Assembly (NCBI GenBank): GCA_002238855.1
Contig: MPND01000012.1
Span: 1 to 64,000, forward strand
Direction of reading: 5' to 3'
Source of the DNA: SAR202 cluster bacterium bin90
GTDB taxonomy: Bacteria; Chloroflexota; Dehalococcoidia; Lucifugimonadales; JADFKI01
Length of the DNA: 64,000 nt
The notes beneath the pieces were generated by a model that ran no database searches, was not told where the DNA came from, and worked only from the letters and a program-made list of their open reading frames with translations. Below are positions 37,126 through 46,665 of this stretch, piece after piece; positions within the stretch are counted from its first letter, which is position 1; every line of letters begins with the position of its first letter. The translations under genes and the position numbers were made by a program.

Positions 37126-38511
37126 ATGATCTTGACAAGTTTATATGGGGCACTGGAGGTTCTTGAGCACGAACCTTTCGCCAACGACAAGCTGGGTCGC
37201 AAAGAGCCAATAGAGACTCTGACCAATGTAATCAACAACATCGGCAGCCCATTCATTTTGAGTGTCGACGCGCCTTGGGGATCTGGGAAAACAACATTCT
37301 TGAAGATGTGGGAGAAACATCTTCAGAATTTAGGATATGCAGTCGTAGATTTTAACGCGTGGGAAACCGATTATTCAGATGACCCTTTTCTAGCGCTATC
37401 CGGTGAAATCTCAACACAATTGGCTGACGAAGATGAGACCACTACCACCAAGGACCTCCTAAGAGACCTTAAATGTATTGCGAAAGACGTCGCAATCAGA
37501 CGTGTGCCTAATATTCTGAGCACGTTAGCTGCCTTGGGAACAACGGCCACCGGCGCGCCATTTGCCAGCGAATTCACCAGTGACCTAGTAAGAGGAGCAG
37601 CAGAACGACTCTTGCGGTCGCATCAGGAGACACAAGATTCGATTCACGCTTTCCAGACAAGATTGGCGGGCTTAGCAAAAGAGGTTTCAAGAGCCAGGAA
37701 CGGTCGGCCGATCATTGTGATGATAGACGAATTGGATCGCTGTCGGCCGACATATGCAATTGAGTTGCTAGAGAACGCAAAGCACATATTCAACGTCAAT
37801 AACGTCGTATTCGTACTGTCGATGAATCAAAAACAGTTGGCAGAGTCGGTCAAAGCCATTTATGGGCCTGGCTTCGAAGCGCAACTATATCTAGAAAGAT
37901 TCTTCGACATGTCATTCAACTTGCCTTACTTAGACAGGAAGAATTTTATAAGGAACGCTATTGAGTCAACACAGATACGCGGGCGGCTCAAGGCAGGCTA
38001 CATAGAAGATGTAATCACAGCTTTCTTTAATGATTCAACTCTGAATCTTAGAAGCATCGCTAAAGCCATACTCCACTTAAACTTAGTTGTCGCCTCACTA
38101 GAAGATGGAGAACGATTTGAAGTAGAAGTAGCCGCGCTATTGTTCATGTTCCGGTCCATCAGCCACGACTCGTATCAACGATTTCTCCAGGGTGGGTTAA
38201 GTGACGAACAGACTTCTAGTTTCCTATTCTCCAAATTAAACAGTGAGAGACTTCTGAATACGCCCGAGCATGCTGTCTACCAGGCAATTATGTTGCCAGC
38301 AAATCAACGAATCAAAGGGCGACGTTATCCCCCTGGCGATGTGGTCGAACGTATAACAAGCGGGATTAGGAATCTGACATTCGAGCAGAGAGAGCGATTG
38401 AGTCGTTGTGCATGCGCGCTGGACACGGAGAATACCAAATGGGAATCGGCAGACCTTGAAGGACTAATTCGCAGAATAGAACTCCTAACTGGAGAGAATT
38501 CTCCAAAATAA
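37126..38511 (+). CDS. KAP-family P-loop NTPase
   Basis: DAPWGSGKTTFLKMWEKHL (Walker A), IIVMIDELDRCRPTYAIELLENAKHIF (Walker B/KAP motif), FDMSFNLPYLDRKNFI. The ORF track starts at 37054; ATG at 37126 is a likely start. Confidence 0.82.
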   Translation: MILTSLYGALEVLEHEPFANDKLGRKEPIETLTNVINNIGSPFILSVDAPWGSGKTTFLKMWEKHLQNLGYAVVDFNAWETDYSDDPFLALSGEISTQLADEDETTTTKDLLRDLKCIAKDVAIRRVPNILSTLAALGTTATGAPFASEFTSDLVRGAAERLLRSHQETQDSIHAFQTRLAGLAKEVSRARNGRPIIVMIDELDRCRPTYAIELLENAKHIFNVNNVVFVLSMNQKQLAESVKAIYGPGFEAQLYLERFFDMSFNLPYLDRKNFIRNAIESTQIRGRLKAGYIEDVITAFFNDSTLNLRSIAKAILHLNLVVASLEDGERFEVEVAALLFMFRSISHDSYQRFLQGGLSDEQTSSFLFSKLNSERLLNTPEHAVYQAIMLPANQRIKGRRYPPGDVVERITSGIRNLTFEQRERLSRCACALDTENTKWESADLEGLIRRIELLTGENSPK

Positions 38512-38610
38512 GCGTGACCCTTACGTGGATCCCTTTATGAAGCGTCTCTGGTGCGGGTGACCTAGCCGCTGAGGGTAGCTTCGGCGTGGAAGATGCGGGT
38601 GCGGCGTTCG

Positions 38611-38656
38611 TTTCACCTCCATCCCATCCTTCCCCCGTCGAGGGGGGAAGGGGTGT
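38611..38656. repeat. REP-like repeat family B
   Basis: tttcacctccatcccatccttcccccgtcgaggggggaaggggtgt. Confidence 0.7.
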
Positions 38657-38664
38657 CATAGGCT

Positions 38665-38698
38665 CCCCTCACCCAACCCTCTCCCGCGCGGAAAGGGG
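38665..38698. repeat. REP-like repeat family A
   Basis: cccctcacccaaccctctcccgcgcggaaagggg. Confidence 0.65.
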
Positions 38699-38700
38699 AC

Positions 38701-38730
38701 CTGGATTCCTGCCTTCGCAGGAATGACGGG
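38701..38730. repeat. REP-like repeat family C
   Basis: ctggattcctgccttcgcaggaatgacggg. Confidence 0.75.
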
Positions 38731-38810
38731 TGAATTGCGGGGAGAAGGGCTTTTATTAGGGCCGGATGACTGCCTGCGGGGGGATGAGGATTGGTTTGAA
38801 GAGAAAGAAA

Positions 38811-38844
38811 AATCTCCCCGTCCTTTTGAGGGAGCGGGGAGATT
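38811..38844 (-). terminator. Rho-independent terminator for the small-peptide cluster
   Basis: Minus strand: aatctccccg ... cggggagatt followed by tttttctttctc. Confidence 0.75.
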
Positions 38845-38855
38845 GTTATTCGGTT

Positions 38856-39071
38856 TTAGCCGAAGATAATGCAGGGGAGGCCTACCCACCAACAGTCTTC
38901 GGGACTGCCCTGGGCGGTGCGGGTGGTGTCGTTGCCGCCGTCGGCGAATGCGGTGTCGCTCTGGACGGCGACGAGGGTTGCGAGGGCGAGGGTGATGACG
39001 AGCAGCGGGACTATCATCCACCTGAATGCGCCTGCTATACGGAAGTGCGGGTTTATGAACTTGCCTAGCAT
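38856..39071 (-). CDS. Small secreted/membrane peptide (71 aa) ending CWWVGLPCIIFG
   Basis: MLGKFINPHFRIAGAFRWMIVPLLVITLALATLVAVQSDTAFADGG...: signal-peptide-like; upstream aaaggaat. Confidence 0.6.
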   Translation of the reverse strand: MLGKFINPHFRIAGAFRWMIVPLLVITLALATLVAVQSDTAFADGGNDTTRTAQGSPEDCWWVGLPCIIFG

Positions 39072-39157
39072 TTTGATTCCTTTATTCGCGCGTGTTACTG
39101 AGGGTTGAATTGGCGATTGTGTTGCCGGCTGCTGCGGTTGCGGTTGGTAGAACCGGA

Positions 39158-39379
39158 CTACGCAGCGCATTGCAGTGTTGATGCTGCCGCCAGGTCGAGA
39201 TAGATTTCGGTTCGCGGCGTTCGCGGTGCTTTCGCGTTGACAGCGGAGGCTGCGAGCGCCTTGCGGTTGTGAATGGCTGCCAGTGCTTCGTTGGAGAGGG
39301 CTGCGTTGAGGAGCGAGACGTTCGTCCAACTGGAGCCTCCGATCAAGCCGGAGTGCGAGTTTATGATTTTGCTGGTCAT
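39158..39379 (-). CDS. Small peptide (73 aa), N-terminus similar to 38856-39071 product
   Basis: MTSKIINSHSGLIGGSSW versus MLGKFINPHFRIAGAFRW; upstream gaaaggaacgacc. Confidence 0.45.
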   Translation of the reverse strand: MTSKIINSHSGLIGGSSWTNVSLLNAALSNEALAAIHNRKALAASAVNAKAPRTPRTEIYLDLAAASTLQCAA

Positions 39380-39434
39380 GGTCGTTCCTTTCGGTGGTTG
39401 ATGCGCTGACGGAGTAGGCGTATGCACTGCCGCT

Positions 39435-39563
39435 CTAGGTTGCTGCAAGTGCGGCGACGAAGAGGGCGATAAGCAGGAGCTGAACGGCGAGATGCCTGGC
39501 TGTGCTCTGTCCGTCGATGAGTCCGGCTGTTATGTTGCGGGTTATGGGTGTGATCGGTCCCAT
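39435..39563 (-). CDS. Small membrane peptide (42 aa), not in the ORF track
   Basis: MGPITPITRNITAGLIDGQSTARHLAVQLLLIALFVAALAAT; strong SD aaggagg upstream. Confidence 0.5.
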   Translation of the reverse strand: MGPITPITRNITAGLIDGQSTARHLAVQLLLIALFVAALAAT

Positions 39564-39662
39564 GGTGTGCCTCCTTAACATTGCCTGTCTCCTAAAGCGT
39601 TGGGTTGGTTGTGATGTTGTCGCTTTCTGTCGTGAGCGAACTGTGTCGGTTGGCTGCGCCTG

Positions 39663-39974
39663 TTAGCAGGGTATGCCGGGTAGCAGGCACTGGGCTGTGC
39701 TGGTGCCGCCGTCGTCGATAGGACCGGAGGCGGGATTGGAGTTGGCGATAGAGTTATTCTCGAAGGGGCAGTCGTCAGGATCGCCCTGCGGTGCCTGAAT
39801 CTGCTCGGTCGCCGGTGTGCCGCCGGTGTCTGCGGAGGCGGTTGCGGGCTGGAACGCCACGAGAGCGGAGACGAGGATGGTGACGAGCAGGAGCTGGACT
39901 GCGAGGAGCCTGAATGCGCCGAACATTCCGGGGAGCCTGCGTGCGAGTGTGTGATTTCTGGTGGTTGCGTTCAT
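39663..39974 (-). CDS. Small secreted peptide (103 aa) ending CLLPGIPC
   Basis: MNATTRNHTLARRLPGMFGAFRLLAVQLLLVTILVSALVAFQPATASADTGG...AQCLLPGIPC; SD aggagg upstream. Confidence 0.6.
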   Translation of the reverse strand: MNATTRNHTLARRLPGMFGAFRLLAVQLLLVTILVSALVAFQPATASADTGGTPATEQIQAPQGDPDDCPFENNSIANSNPASGPIDDGGTSTAQCLLPGIPC

Positions 39975-40241
39975 CGTTGTTCCTCCTGTGTTGGTGATAT
40001 GATGGCTGCCTTATGAACCTCTGCGTTTATATTAAAACACCTAAATATAAATGTCAAGATATATAAGTAATGGTTTTATAAAGAGATTTTGCGAGTATGG
40101 ACGAGGTTGGCGGAGGTGGGGATGGCAGTGGGTGGGAGCGCGGCTGCGGGCGGGGGAATTGGGTGCAAGGGGCGGAGGGTGAATGATATGATTATGGGTG
40201 GAAATTTAGGGATTCAGACATTTCAGGAGGATTTGCGAACG

Positions 40242-41036
40242 ATGACGAAGTATGCGCGGTATGAGCATGATGGCGGCGTGTCGTATGGGATTGTGGAGGG
40301 GAACGATGTGCATGAGATTTCGGCGGCGCCGTACGAGGAATACGAGCGGACGGGGCATTCGGTTGGGCTGGGCGATGTGCGGCTGCTGGCGCCGGTGATG
40401 CCGGGGAAGATTATCGCTATCGGGCGGAATTATGTGAGCCACCTGGCGCATTCGGCGTCGCTGGTGGGTGGGGACATCGATCTGCCGAAGGTGCCGGAGC
40501 CGTTCTTCAAGACGCCGTCGTCGGTGGTGGGGCCGAATGATCCGATCGTGCTGCCGCGAGAGGTGACGGAGGAGGGCGTGCTTGTGGAGGAGGAGGCTGA
40601 GCTGACGCTGGTGATCGGGAAGAGGTGCCGTCGGGCGACGCAGGAGGATGCGCTGGACTATGTGCTGGGCGTGACTTGCGGGAATGATGTGAGCGCGCGG
40701 AACTGGCAGCGGGGCGACCTGTCGTGGTGGCGCGCGAAGTCGAGCGATACGTTCAGCCCGATCGGGCCGTATGTGGTGACGGGGCTGGACCCGGACAACC
40801 TGCTGCTGACTGGGCGTGTGAACGGCGAGGTGATCCAGCAGTCGGGGACGGACGACCTGGCGCATAACTGCAGGCGGATCATCGAGTTCGTGAGCAGCGT
40901 GGTTACGCTGGAGCCGGGTGATGTGATCATGACGGGGACTCCGGGGGAGCCGGGGGAGATCAAGCGCGGCGATGTGGTTGAGGTGGAGCTTGAGGGTGTG
41001 GGGACGCTGAGCAATCCGGTGATTGCGGAGGAGTAG
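40242..41036 (+). CDS. Fumarylacetoacetate hydrolase family protein
   Basis: IIAIGRNYVSHLAHSA, EEAELTLVIGKRCR, VTCGNDVSARNWQ, DVIMTGTPGEPGEIKRGDVVEVELEGVGTLSNPV; ATG at 40242. Confidence 0.9.
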   Translation: MTKYARYEHDGGVSYGIVEGNDVHEISAAPYEEYERTGHSVGLGDVRLLAPVMPGKIIAIGRNYVSHLAHSASLVGGDIDLPKVPEPFFKTPSSVVGPNDPIVLPREVTEEGVLVEEEAELTLVIGKRCRRATQEDALDYVLGVTCGNDVSARNWQRGDLSWWRAKSSDTFSPIGPYVVTGLDPDNLLLTGRVNGEVIQQSGTDDLAHNCRRIIEFVSSVVTLEPGDVIMTGTPGEPGEIKRGDVVEVELEGVGTLSNPVIAEE

Positions 41037-41097
41037 GACTTACATCGTTGGACGGGACGGGATGCCGTCTTTGTCCTGAGTGAAGCTTACATGGGAG

Positions 41098-41125
41098 CGC
41101 CCGCCAGTGAATTGCTGGCGGGCGT
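41098..41125. terminator. Terminator hairpin between convergent genes
   Basis: gcgcccgccagtgaattgctggcgggcgttctg. Confidence 0.65.
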
Positions 41126-41150
41126 TCTGCTGTTGGGGGTGCGGTTGGGG

Positions 41151-42059
41151 TTAGCCGAGGACGTTGCCGATGGTTAGCCAGTAGAAGACTATGTATGTGC
41201 CGGCGATTAGCATTAGCCAGGTGCCGATGGGCTGCATGTAGGGCATGACTTTGCGCATGCCGCCGACCATCGCGCCCTTGAAGAGGGCTATGCCGAGCGT
41301 GAGGGTGATGATGACTGCGCCCATGCCGAGGGCGTAGAGGATGAACTGTGCGAAGGCTGCCCAGATGTTGGCGGATGCGAAGGAAGAGCCGATGACGGCG
41401 AGGAATATGGGGAGGGTGCAGCTGAGGGATGCGAGGCCGTACGCGAGGCCAAAGATGAAGTAGCCGCGTATGTTTGCCTGGCCGGGGTTGCCGAATTTTT
41501 CTGCCATCTGCTGGGCGAGGGCGGTGTAGAGCTTGCCGCCGCCGAGGAGCCATGCGCCTGCGAGCGTGAGCAGGATGCCGACGCCGAGGCCGATCCAGGG
41601 GAGGATGCTGCCGACTACGGAGCGCGCGCCGAGTCCGATGACCGCGCCTGCGACCGCGAATAGCAGTATGAAGCCGACCGTAACAGAGCCGCCGATGAGG
41701 AGCGCCTTGCCGATGTGCGATATGAATGAGGAGTCGTCTTCGTCACCGACGCCGAGGTATAGGCCCATGTATGCGGGGAGCATTGCGAAGCCGCAGGGGT
41801 TGAAGGCGGCTGCGAGTCCCGCGCCGAACGCGAAGCCGAGCGGGGCGATGATGCCGAGTCCGCCGATCTGACCGGCGGCGCCGCCGGAGAGGGATTCGAC
41901 GAAGAAGTTGATGCTGTCTATATCGCTGTCGCCGCGGACGATGAGGGCGCCGATGACGGCTATGGCGAGCGCGATGGTTGCGGCTGCGACGGGCAGGAGG
42001 ACTGTGCGGGCGAATCCGGGTGAAGGTTGGCTGTCGGTGTAGGCGGTAGTCTCGTTCAT
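41151..42059 (-). CDS. CcdA/DsbD-like cytochrome c biogenesis membrane protein
   Basis: GLAAAFNPCGFAMLPAYMGLYLG; second half SLSCTLPIFLAVIG (paired Cys). Confidence 0.85.
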   Translation of the reverse strand: MNETTAYTDSQPSPGFARTVLLPVAAATIALAIAVIGALIVRGDSDIDSINFFVESLSGGAAGQIGGLGIIAPLGFAFGAGLAAAFNPCGFAMLPAYMGLYLGVGDEDDSSFISHIGKALLIGGSVTVGFILLFAVAGAVIGLGARSVVGSILPWIGLGVGILLTLAGAWLLGGGKLYTALAQQMAEKFGNPGQANIRGYFIFGLAYGLASLSCTLPIFLAVIGSSFASANIWAAFAQFILYALGMGAVIITLTLGIALFKGAMVGGMRKVMPYMQPIGTWLMLIAGTYIVFYWLTIGNVLG

Positions 42060-42470
42060 GTGCTTGCCTCGCGGTGGTTCTGTGGGTCAGTTCTTTGGGG
42101 TTCAGTCTATAAGGGTAACTTCATTATATTGGATGCAGGATAGGTGGATGGGATTTTGGTGTTGTTAGCAGCGGTCTGGTATGAATTTGCTTCCGATGAA
42201 AAGTTCATCTTTGTTGCGATCTCTGAATATGCGGGCGGACGGGCTACCTCGCGTCAGCGGGGAAGCCTGGTAGGAGAGGAATGAATCGGAAATGGGCTTG
42301 TAACTTGGGATTTCATTTGCAGGTTATCGTAGTGAAGAGTTGGGAACGCTCAGGCCGAATTAGGGCGTGTTGACAGGTCAAGCCTCAAAGCGGTCCGGCG
42401 GAAGTTCAGCATCGAATTATGCGCTATCCAGAATGGGCTATCCAGCGTACATTTATCCCGCGCCACCCCT

Positions 42471-42500
42471 CTGGATTCCTGCCTCCGCAGGAATGACGGG
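42471..42500. repeat. REP-like repeat family C
   Basis: ctggattcctgcctccgcaggaatgacggg. Confidence 0.75.
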
Positions 42501-42720
42501 CTGAAGACCGCGGATTTCTACAGAACCTTGTACGCTTGCAAGGCTATCAACTGTTTCTGTCATTTCGAGCGCCACAAGAAATCTGAAGGGCCGCGCCCGT
42601 AGCATGCCTTGCTTTGCCACAACGATTTTAGACCCTTCACTCCGTTCAGGGTGACAACAAAAACGCTGAGAGGGTGGCAACCAAAAGACGCTAAGCATGT
42701 ACAGGTCTGCGAAGCGTCGA

Positions 42721-43938
42721 TTATTCCAGGATGTCGTTGACGAGGGAGAGGCCTTGTTTGAGGCGGTCGCGCCAGTCGGGGCGGGGGTGGCGGATGGTGT
42801 TGGTGCAGACTCTAAAGAGGCAGACCGCTTCGCGGAGGGCGAGGTCGCGGCTGTTCCAACGGAGGCGGTCGAGTGATGCTGTGAGAAAGATGGAGTGGTA
42901 GGCGGCTTTTGCGCGCGATTCACGGGGCTTGCCGAAGTGGGTGGTGTATCGCAGGTGGGCGAGGAAGTTGCCGATGTCAAGCATGGGATCGCCGGGGCCG
43001 GTTTCCTCGAAGTCAACGAGGGATATGCGGCCATCGGGGAGGATGAGCATCTGGTCGTCGTAGAAGTCATTGTGGGCTGTGTGGGTTGGCGTCCAGGCCT
43101 TTACGAACGGGTCGAGCGAACGGGTGGCGTCCATGAGAATCGCCTGTCCGTCAGAGTCGTCTTCAAGCGCCTTGACGAATGCGCGCTTCGCCCTGCGGTA
43201 CGCCCCTGCGAGGTTGAAGGGGCGGGTGTCCACGTGCTGGAAGGGGACGCTCCAGAGCTTTTCAAGGCCATCGAGGAGCGTTTCAGGGGACGGCTGGTGA
43301 CCGCGCCGTATGTAGCGCCGCAGGTTTCTGCCGGGTATCTCTGACATCCACAGCACGCCGCCTTCCTGCCAGCTGCCGGCAATTCGGGGCGCGACGAAGC
43401 CCGAATGCTGTGTGAGTTTTGCCGCCTTTAGCAGCGGCTCCATGACTTCGGGGCGCATCACGCGGGCGTAGAACCTGACACGGCCGAGGCGATGGCGCAG
43501 GACTGCGCGGTTGCCGGGCCTGTACCTGACCATGTCCACACGGATGCGCCGCGCCGGAACTGCGAGGACATGCCTGTTGACCAGTTTCAGGGCAGATTCG
43601 ACTGAGGCGGCTTCGCTTAGTCCGGGAAGGTTAGGGTCGTCGGGGTAGCTGTACACAGCGGCGTCCCTGTCGCGGCGGATCTCGAATGCGAACTGCTCGT
43701 CGGGCATGAATTCGTCGGGGTGCCACTCGGCGACATAGCTTACTATTGCCCGCCTTCCGGGGTCGTGGCTGATCTGCCGGATTCTGATGCGGTATGGGCT
43801 GTCAGGCCGTTCGCCGAAGCGCGAGCAGTATTCCCGCCAGACATGGTTACCGTCGAAGAGGCGGGGGAATCCCGGCAGGTCGCCGTCTTCAAGGGTGAAC
43901 TGCGGGTAAATCGGTATGACTGTAGCGGTGGAGAGCAT
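42721..43938 (-). CDS. Aminoglycoside phosphotransferase (APH)-like kinase
   Basis: HTAHNDFYDDQMLILPDGRISLVDFEETGPGDPMLDIGNFLAHL (HxDxxxxN-like and DxE motifs). Confidence 0.8.
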   Translation of the reverse strand: MLSTATVIPIYPQFTLEDGDLPGFPRLFDGNHVWREYCSRFGERPDSPYRIRIRQISHDPGRRAIVSYVAEWHPDEFMPDEQFAFEIRRDRDAAVYSYPDDPNLPGLSEAASVESALKLVNRHVLAVPARRIRVDMVRYRPGNRAVLRHRLGRVRFYARVMRPEVMEPLLKAAKLTQHSGFVAPRIAGSWQEGGVLWMSEIPGRNLRRYIRRGHQPSPETLLDGLEKLWSVPFQHVDTRPFNLAGAYRRAKRAFVKALEDDSDGQAILMDATRSLDPFVKAWTPTHTAHNDFYDDQMLILPDGRISLVDFEETGPGDPMLDIGNFLAHLRYTTHFGKPRESRAKAAYHSIFLTASLDRLRWNSRDLALREAVCLFRVCTNTIRHPRPDWRDRLKQGLSLVNDILE

Positions 43939-43944
43939 CGTTGC

Positions 43945-45465
43945 CTAGCTTGCGACGCTGATACTTTCGTCGCTGTCATCGTCTGAATCGCTGATGTCGC
44001 TGGGCGTCGGGGTGTCTATGCCGTCTGAGTCGGTCCCGTCGTTGTCGGTGGTGTCAATACCATCGCCGTCGGTCGTGTCTATGCCGTCGTTGTCAGTCGT
44101 GTCGATTCCGTCGCCGTCGGTCGTGTCTATGCCGTCGTTGTCAGTAGTGTCAACGCCGTCGCCGTCGGTCGTGTCTATGCCGTCGTTGTCCGTGGTGTCA
44201 ACGCCGTCGCCGTCGGTTGTGTCTATGCCATCGTTGTCGGTGGTGTCAACGCCGTCGCCGTCGGTGGTGTCTATGCCATCGTTGTCGGTGGTGTCGACAC
44301 CGTCATTGTCGGTTGTGTCTATGCCGTCGTCGTCCGTGGTTGGGTTGCCAATACTCCTCTGAGGCTCGGGAGTGGGCGTGGCTGTCGGCGTGGCTGTGGC
44401 CGTCGGTGTGGGAGTTGCTGTCGGAGTTGGTGTTGGTGTCGCTGTTGGGTTGCCAATACTCCTCTGAGGATCGGGAGTCGGCGTGGCAGTGGGTGTGGCC
44501 GTCGGAGTCGGCGTGGCAGTAGGGGTCCCGCCGAGGCTCGCTTCAGGTGGGGTGTCGATGCCGTCGCTATCCGTGCCATCGCCGTCGGTCGTGTCTATGC
44601 CGTCGTTGTCCGTGGTGTCAACGCCATCGCCGTCGGTTGTATCTATGCCGTCGTTGTCCGTGGTGTCTATGCCATCGCCGTCGGTCGTGTCTATGCCGTC
44701 GTTATCCGTGGTGTCAACGCCGTCGCCGTCGGTCGTGTCTATGCCGTCGTTATCCGTGGTGTCAACGCCATCGCCGTCGCTGTCCGTGCCGTCGTTGTCA
44801 GCGGTGTCGACGCCGTCGCCGTCGGTCGTGTCTCTGCAGTCGTCGGCCGTGGTGTCAACGCCGTCGCCGTCGGTCGTGTCTATGCCGTCGTTATCCGTGG
44901 TGTCAACGCCGTCGTTGTCGGTGGGAGTAGGTGTATCCACACCGTCGCTGTCCGTGCCGTCGTAGTCCGTGTAAGGTGTGTCAATGCCGTCGCTGTCTGT
45001 GCCGTCGTGATCGGTGTCTGCTTCGGAATCATAGCCGTCATTGTCGGTGGCGGGAGTGCTGAAGCCGTCGTAGTCGGTGTAGGGAGTGTCAATGCCGTCA
45101 GAGTCGGTGCCGTCGTGGTCGGTATTGGGATCGGTGTCGTAGCCGTCGTTGTCAGTGGTAACTACGAGCGAGTCGTCGGTTTCGGAGGGGGCGCCAGCGG
45201 AGTCGGTTGCCGTCGCGGTTGCCGTCATGTCTCCGGTGGCAGTTGCCGTTGCCGTAAGGGTTATGCCGTCGTCGTCATCGTCATCATCGTCGTCGTCATC
45301 GGAATTTTCGTCGTCCTGGGCTGCGGATGGCATGCGCGATGTCAATGCGGCTTGCCAGGACGAGTCGTCGTTTAGGCCGATTGCAGCGCCACTCCAGGCC
45401 ACTGCAAGTGCGATTATCAGGACTAATGAGGCGAAGGCACCGAGAATTCTCTTCATTTCCTTCAC
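43945..45465 (-). CDS. Secreted Asp-rich repeat protein (DNDGIDTTDGDGVDTT repeats)
   Basis: N-terminal hydrophobic signal, poly-Asp, then two blocks of 8/16-aa Asp-Gly repeats separated by TPTPTATP linkers. Confidence 0.75.
   Translation of the reverse strand: MKEMKRILGAFASLVLIIALAVAWSGAAIGLNDDSSWQAALTSRMPSAAQDDENSDDDDDDDDDDDGITLTATATATGDMTATATATDSAGAPSETDDSLVVTTDNDGYDTDPNTDHDGTDSDGIDTPYTDYDGFSTPATDNDGYDSEADTDHDGTDSDGIDTPYTDYDGTDSDGVDTPTPTDNDGVDTTDNDGIDTTDGDGVDTTADDCRDTTDGDGVDTADNDGTDSDGDGVDTTDNDGIDTTDGDGVDTTDNDGIDTTDGDGIDTTDNDGIDTTDGDGVDTTDNDGIDTTDGDGTDSDGIDTPPEASLGGTPTATPTPTATPTATPTPDPQRSIGNPTATPTPTPTATPTPTATATPTATPTPEPQRSIGNPTTDDDGIDTTDNDGVDTTDNDGIDTTDGDGVDTTDNDGIDTTDGDGVDTTDNDGIDTTDGDGVDTTDNDGIDTTDGDGIDTTDNDGIDTTDGDGIDTTDNDGTDSDGIDTPTPSDISDSDDDSDESISVAS
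44030..44335. repeat. 24/48-nt coding minisatellite, block 1
   Basis: gtcgttgtcagtcgtgtcgattccgtcgccgtcggtcgtgtctatgcc repeated. Confidence 0.85.
44560..44935. repeat. 24/48-nt coding minisatellite, block 2
   Basis: Same unit as block 1, with variant units. Confidence 0.85.
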
Positions 45466-46021
45466 TATCCTTTCTGCGGTACGGGGACCAGGGCTGATCT
45501 CATTGATATGGAGATTACTTCAAGCCCATGCAGGACTCCGAGATACGAGAGTCGAATCAGCTTCAGGCTGGTCGCAGGGAGTCTTCTGTGAAGTGCCGCT
45601 CATGCCCGTGTTCGGGATGAATGATGAGGGTTTAGGGCAGTTCGATTCAGTGGGAACCGCAACCTTGCGTCAATAATTGCACCAGTCAATAGACTTGTCC
45701 AGAGTGAATTCAGAAATAATCTCACGCGATAGAGTTTGTGTTTGATCCCCGAAGGCGCACACTTCGGCAATGTTCAGGTTCCTACTTGACATACTCGTTA
45801 ATGAGACTGCGTTCGTGTTAAGGGAACAATTCAAGGGTGAAATATCGTTCCATGCGGTTGGGGACGATTCGGGAGGCGCAGAGAATGGAGACGCGGGAAC
45901 GTCAGAGTGTTGTCAGGGGGCGGGCGAATGCCATATCCTGATTGCCTGTCAGGGACGGCATGACTGCTAGGCACGGCATGGGTGCTGACGACAGCGTGAT
46001 ATTGACCGGGATTGGGGCATT

Positions 46022-46639
46022 ATGACTACGTATTCGGTGAGCCGGGCGACAGAAGACATAGGAATGGGTGAGGTGGAGGCGATGCCGCTGATGGGGGTGG
46101 AGCTGCCGTCGCGCTTCGAGAACTTTCAGCCGTCGAGGGAGTCGGGGCTGGACAACGAGACGATGGCAGAGCACGGGTTTCCGGGTAGCGACGCCGAGCG
46201 GTTCCGTACGATGGGTCGCATCGGCGGATTCATGCGGGAGTTCGTGTCCGTGGTGCCGTCGTTCGGTACGGACGGCGTGGATTTCATGGCGGCTACGGTG
46301 GCGCACTTGTTCGATACGCCGGAATCAGTACATGAGTGGATGCATGATGTGTTCCTGAAGGACTTCGAGACGAATGTGGGAGCGGACATTGGGAATAACC
46401 AGAGGCTGCTGGGCTCGGAGCGGCTGGAGCCGAGCGGGTTTTACGACGAGGCGGTTGCGCTGAAGGCGCTGCACGAGGATAACGGCAGGCTGATTTCGGT
46501 GACAATCGTGGACTTCAGGGTGGGGAGAGTGCTTGGCGTGGCGTTCGTGGGTACGCTGGGCGACCATGTGCGGATTGAGGAGGCAACGGAGCTTGGGGTA
46601 GCACTGGAGCAGCGGATCGTGAGCGTGGCGCTGGGGTAG
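46022..46639 (+). CDS. Hypothetical protein (205 aa)
   Basis: Long ORF flanked by opposite-strand genes; no family recognised. Confidence 0.5.
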   Translation: MTTYSVSRATEDIGMGEVEAMPLMGVELPSRFENFQPSRESGLDNETMAEHGFPGSDAERFRTMGRIGGFMREFVSVVPSFGTDGVDFMAATVAHLFDTPESVHEWMHDVFLKDFETNVGADIGNNQRLLGSERLEPSGFYDEAVALKALHEDNGRLISVTIVDFRVGRVLGVAFVGTLGDHVRIEEATELGVALEQRIVSVALG

Positions 46640-46665
46640 GATGGGCTGAGGATAAGAGCCAGCCG

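Noticed and set aside
38656-39021. 121-aa Arg/Pro-rich minus ORF overlapping the smallest peptide gene
   Set aside because: Composition and read-through of family A and C repeats indicate a non-coding frame.
43994-44935. CRISPR-like periodicity
   Set aside because: Repeats are contiguous coding minisatellite units without unique spacers.
43994-45375. Long plus-strand ORFs (e.g. 44483-44965 SPSVVSMPSLSVV) opposite the Asp-rich repeat gene
   Set aside because: Open only because the 24-nt repeat lacks stops in several frames; the minus-strand frame has a signal peptide and sensible composition.
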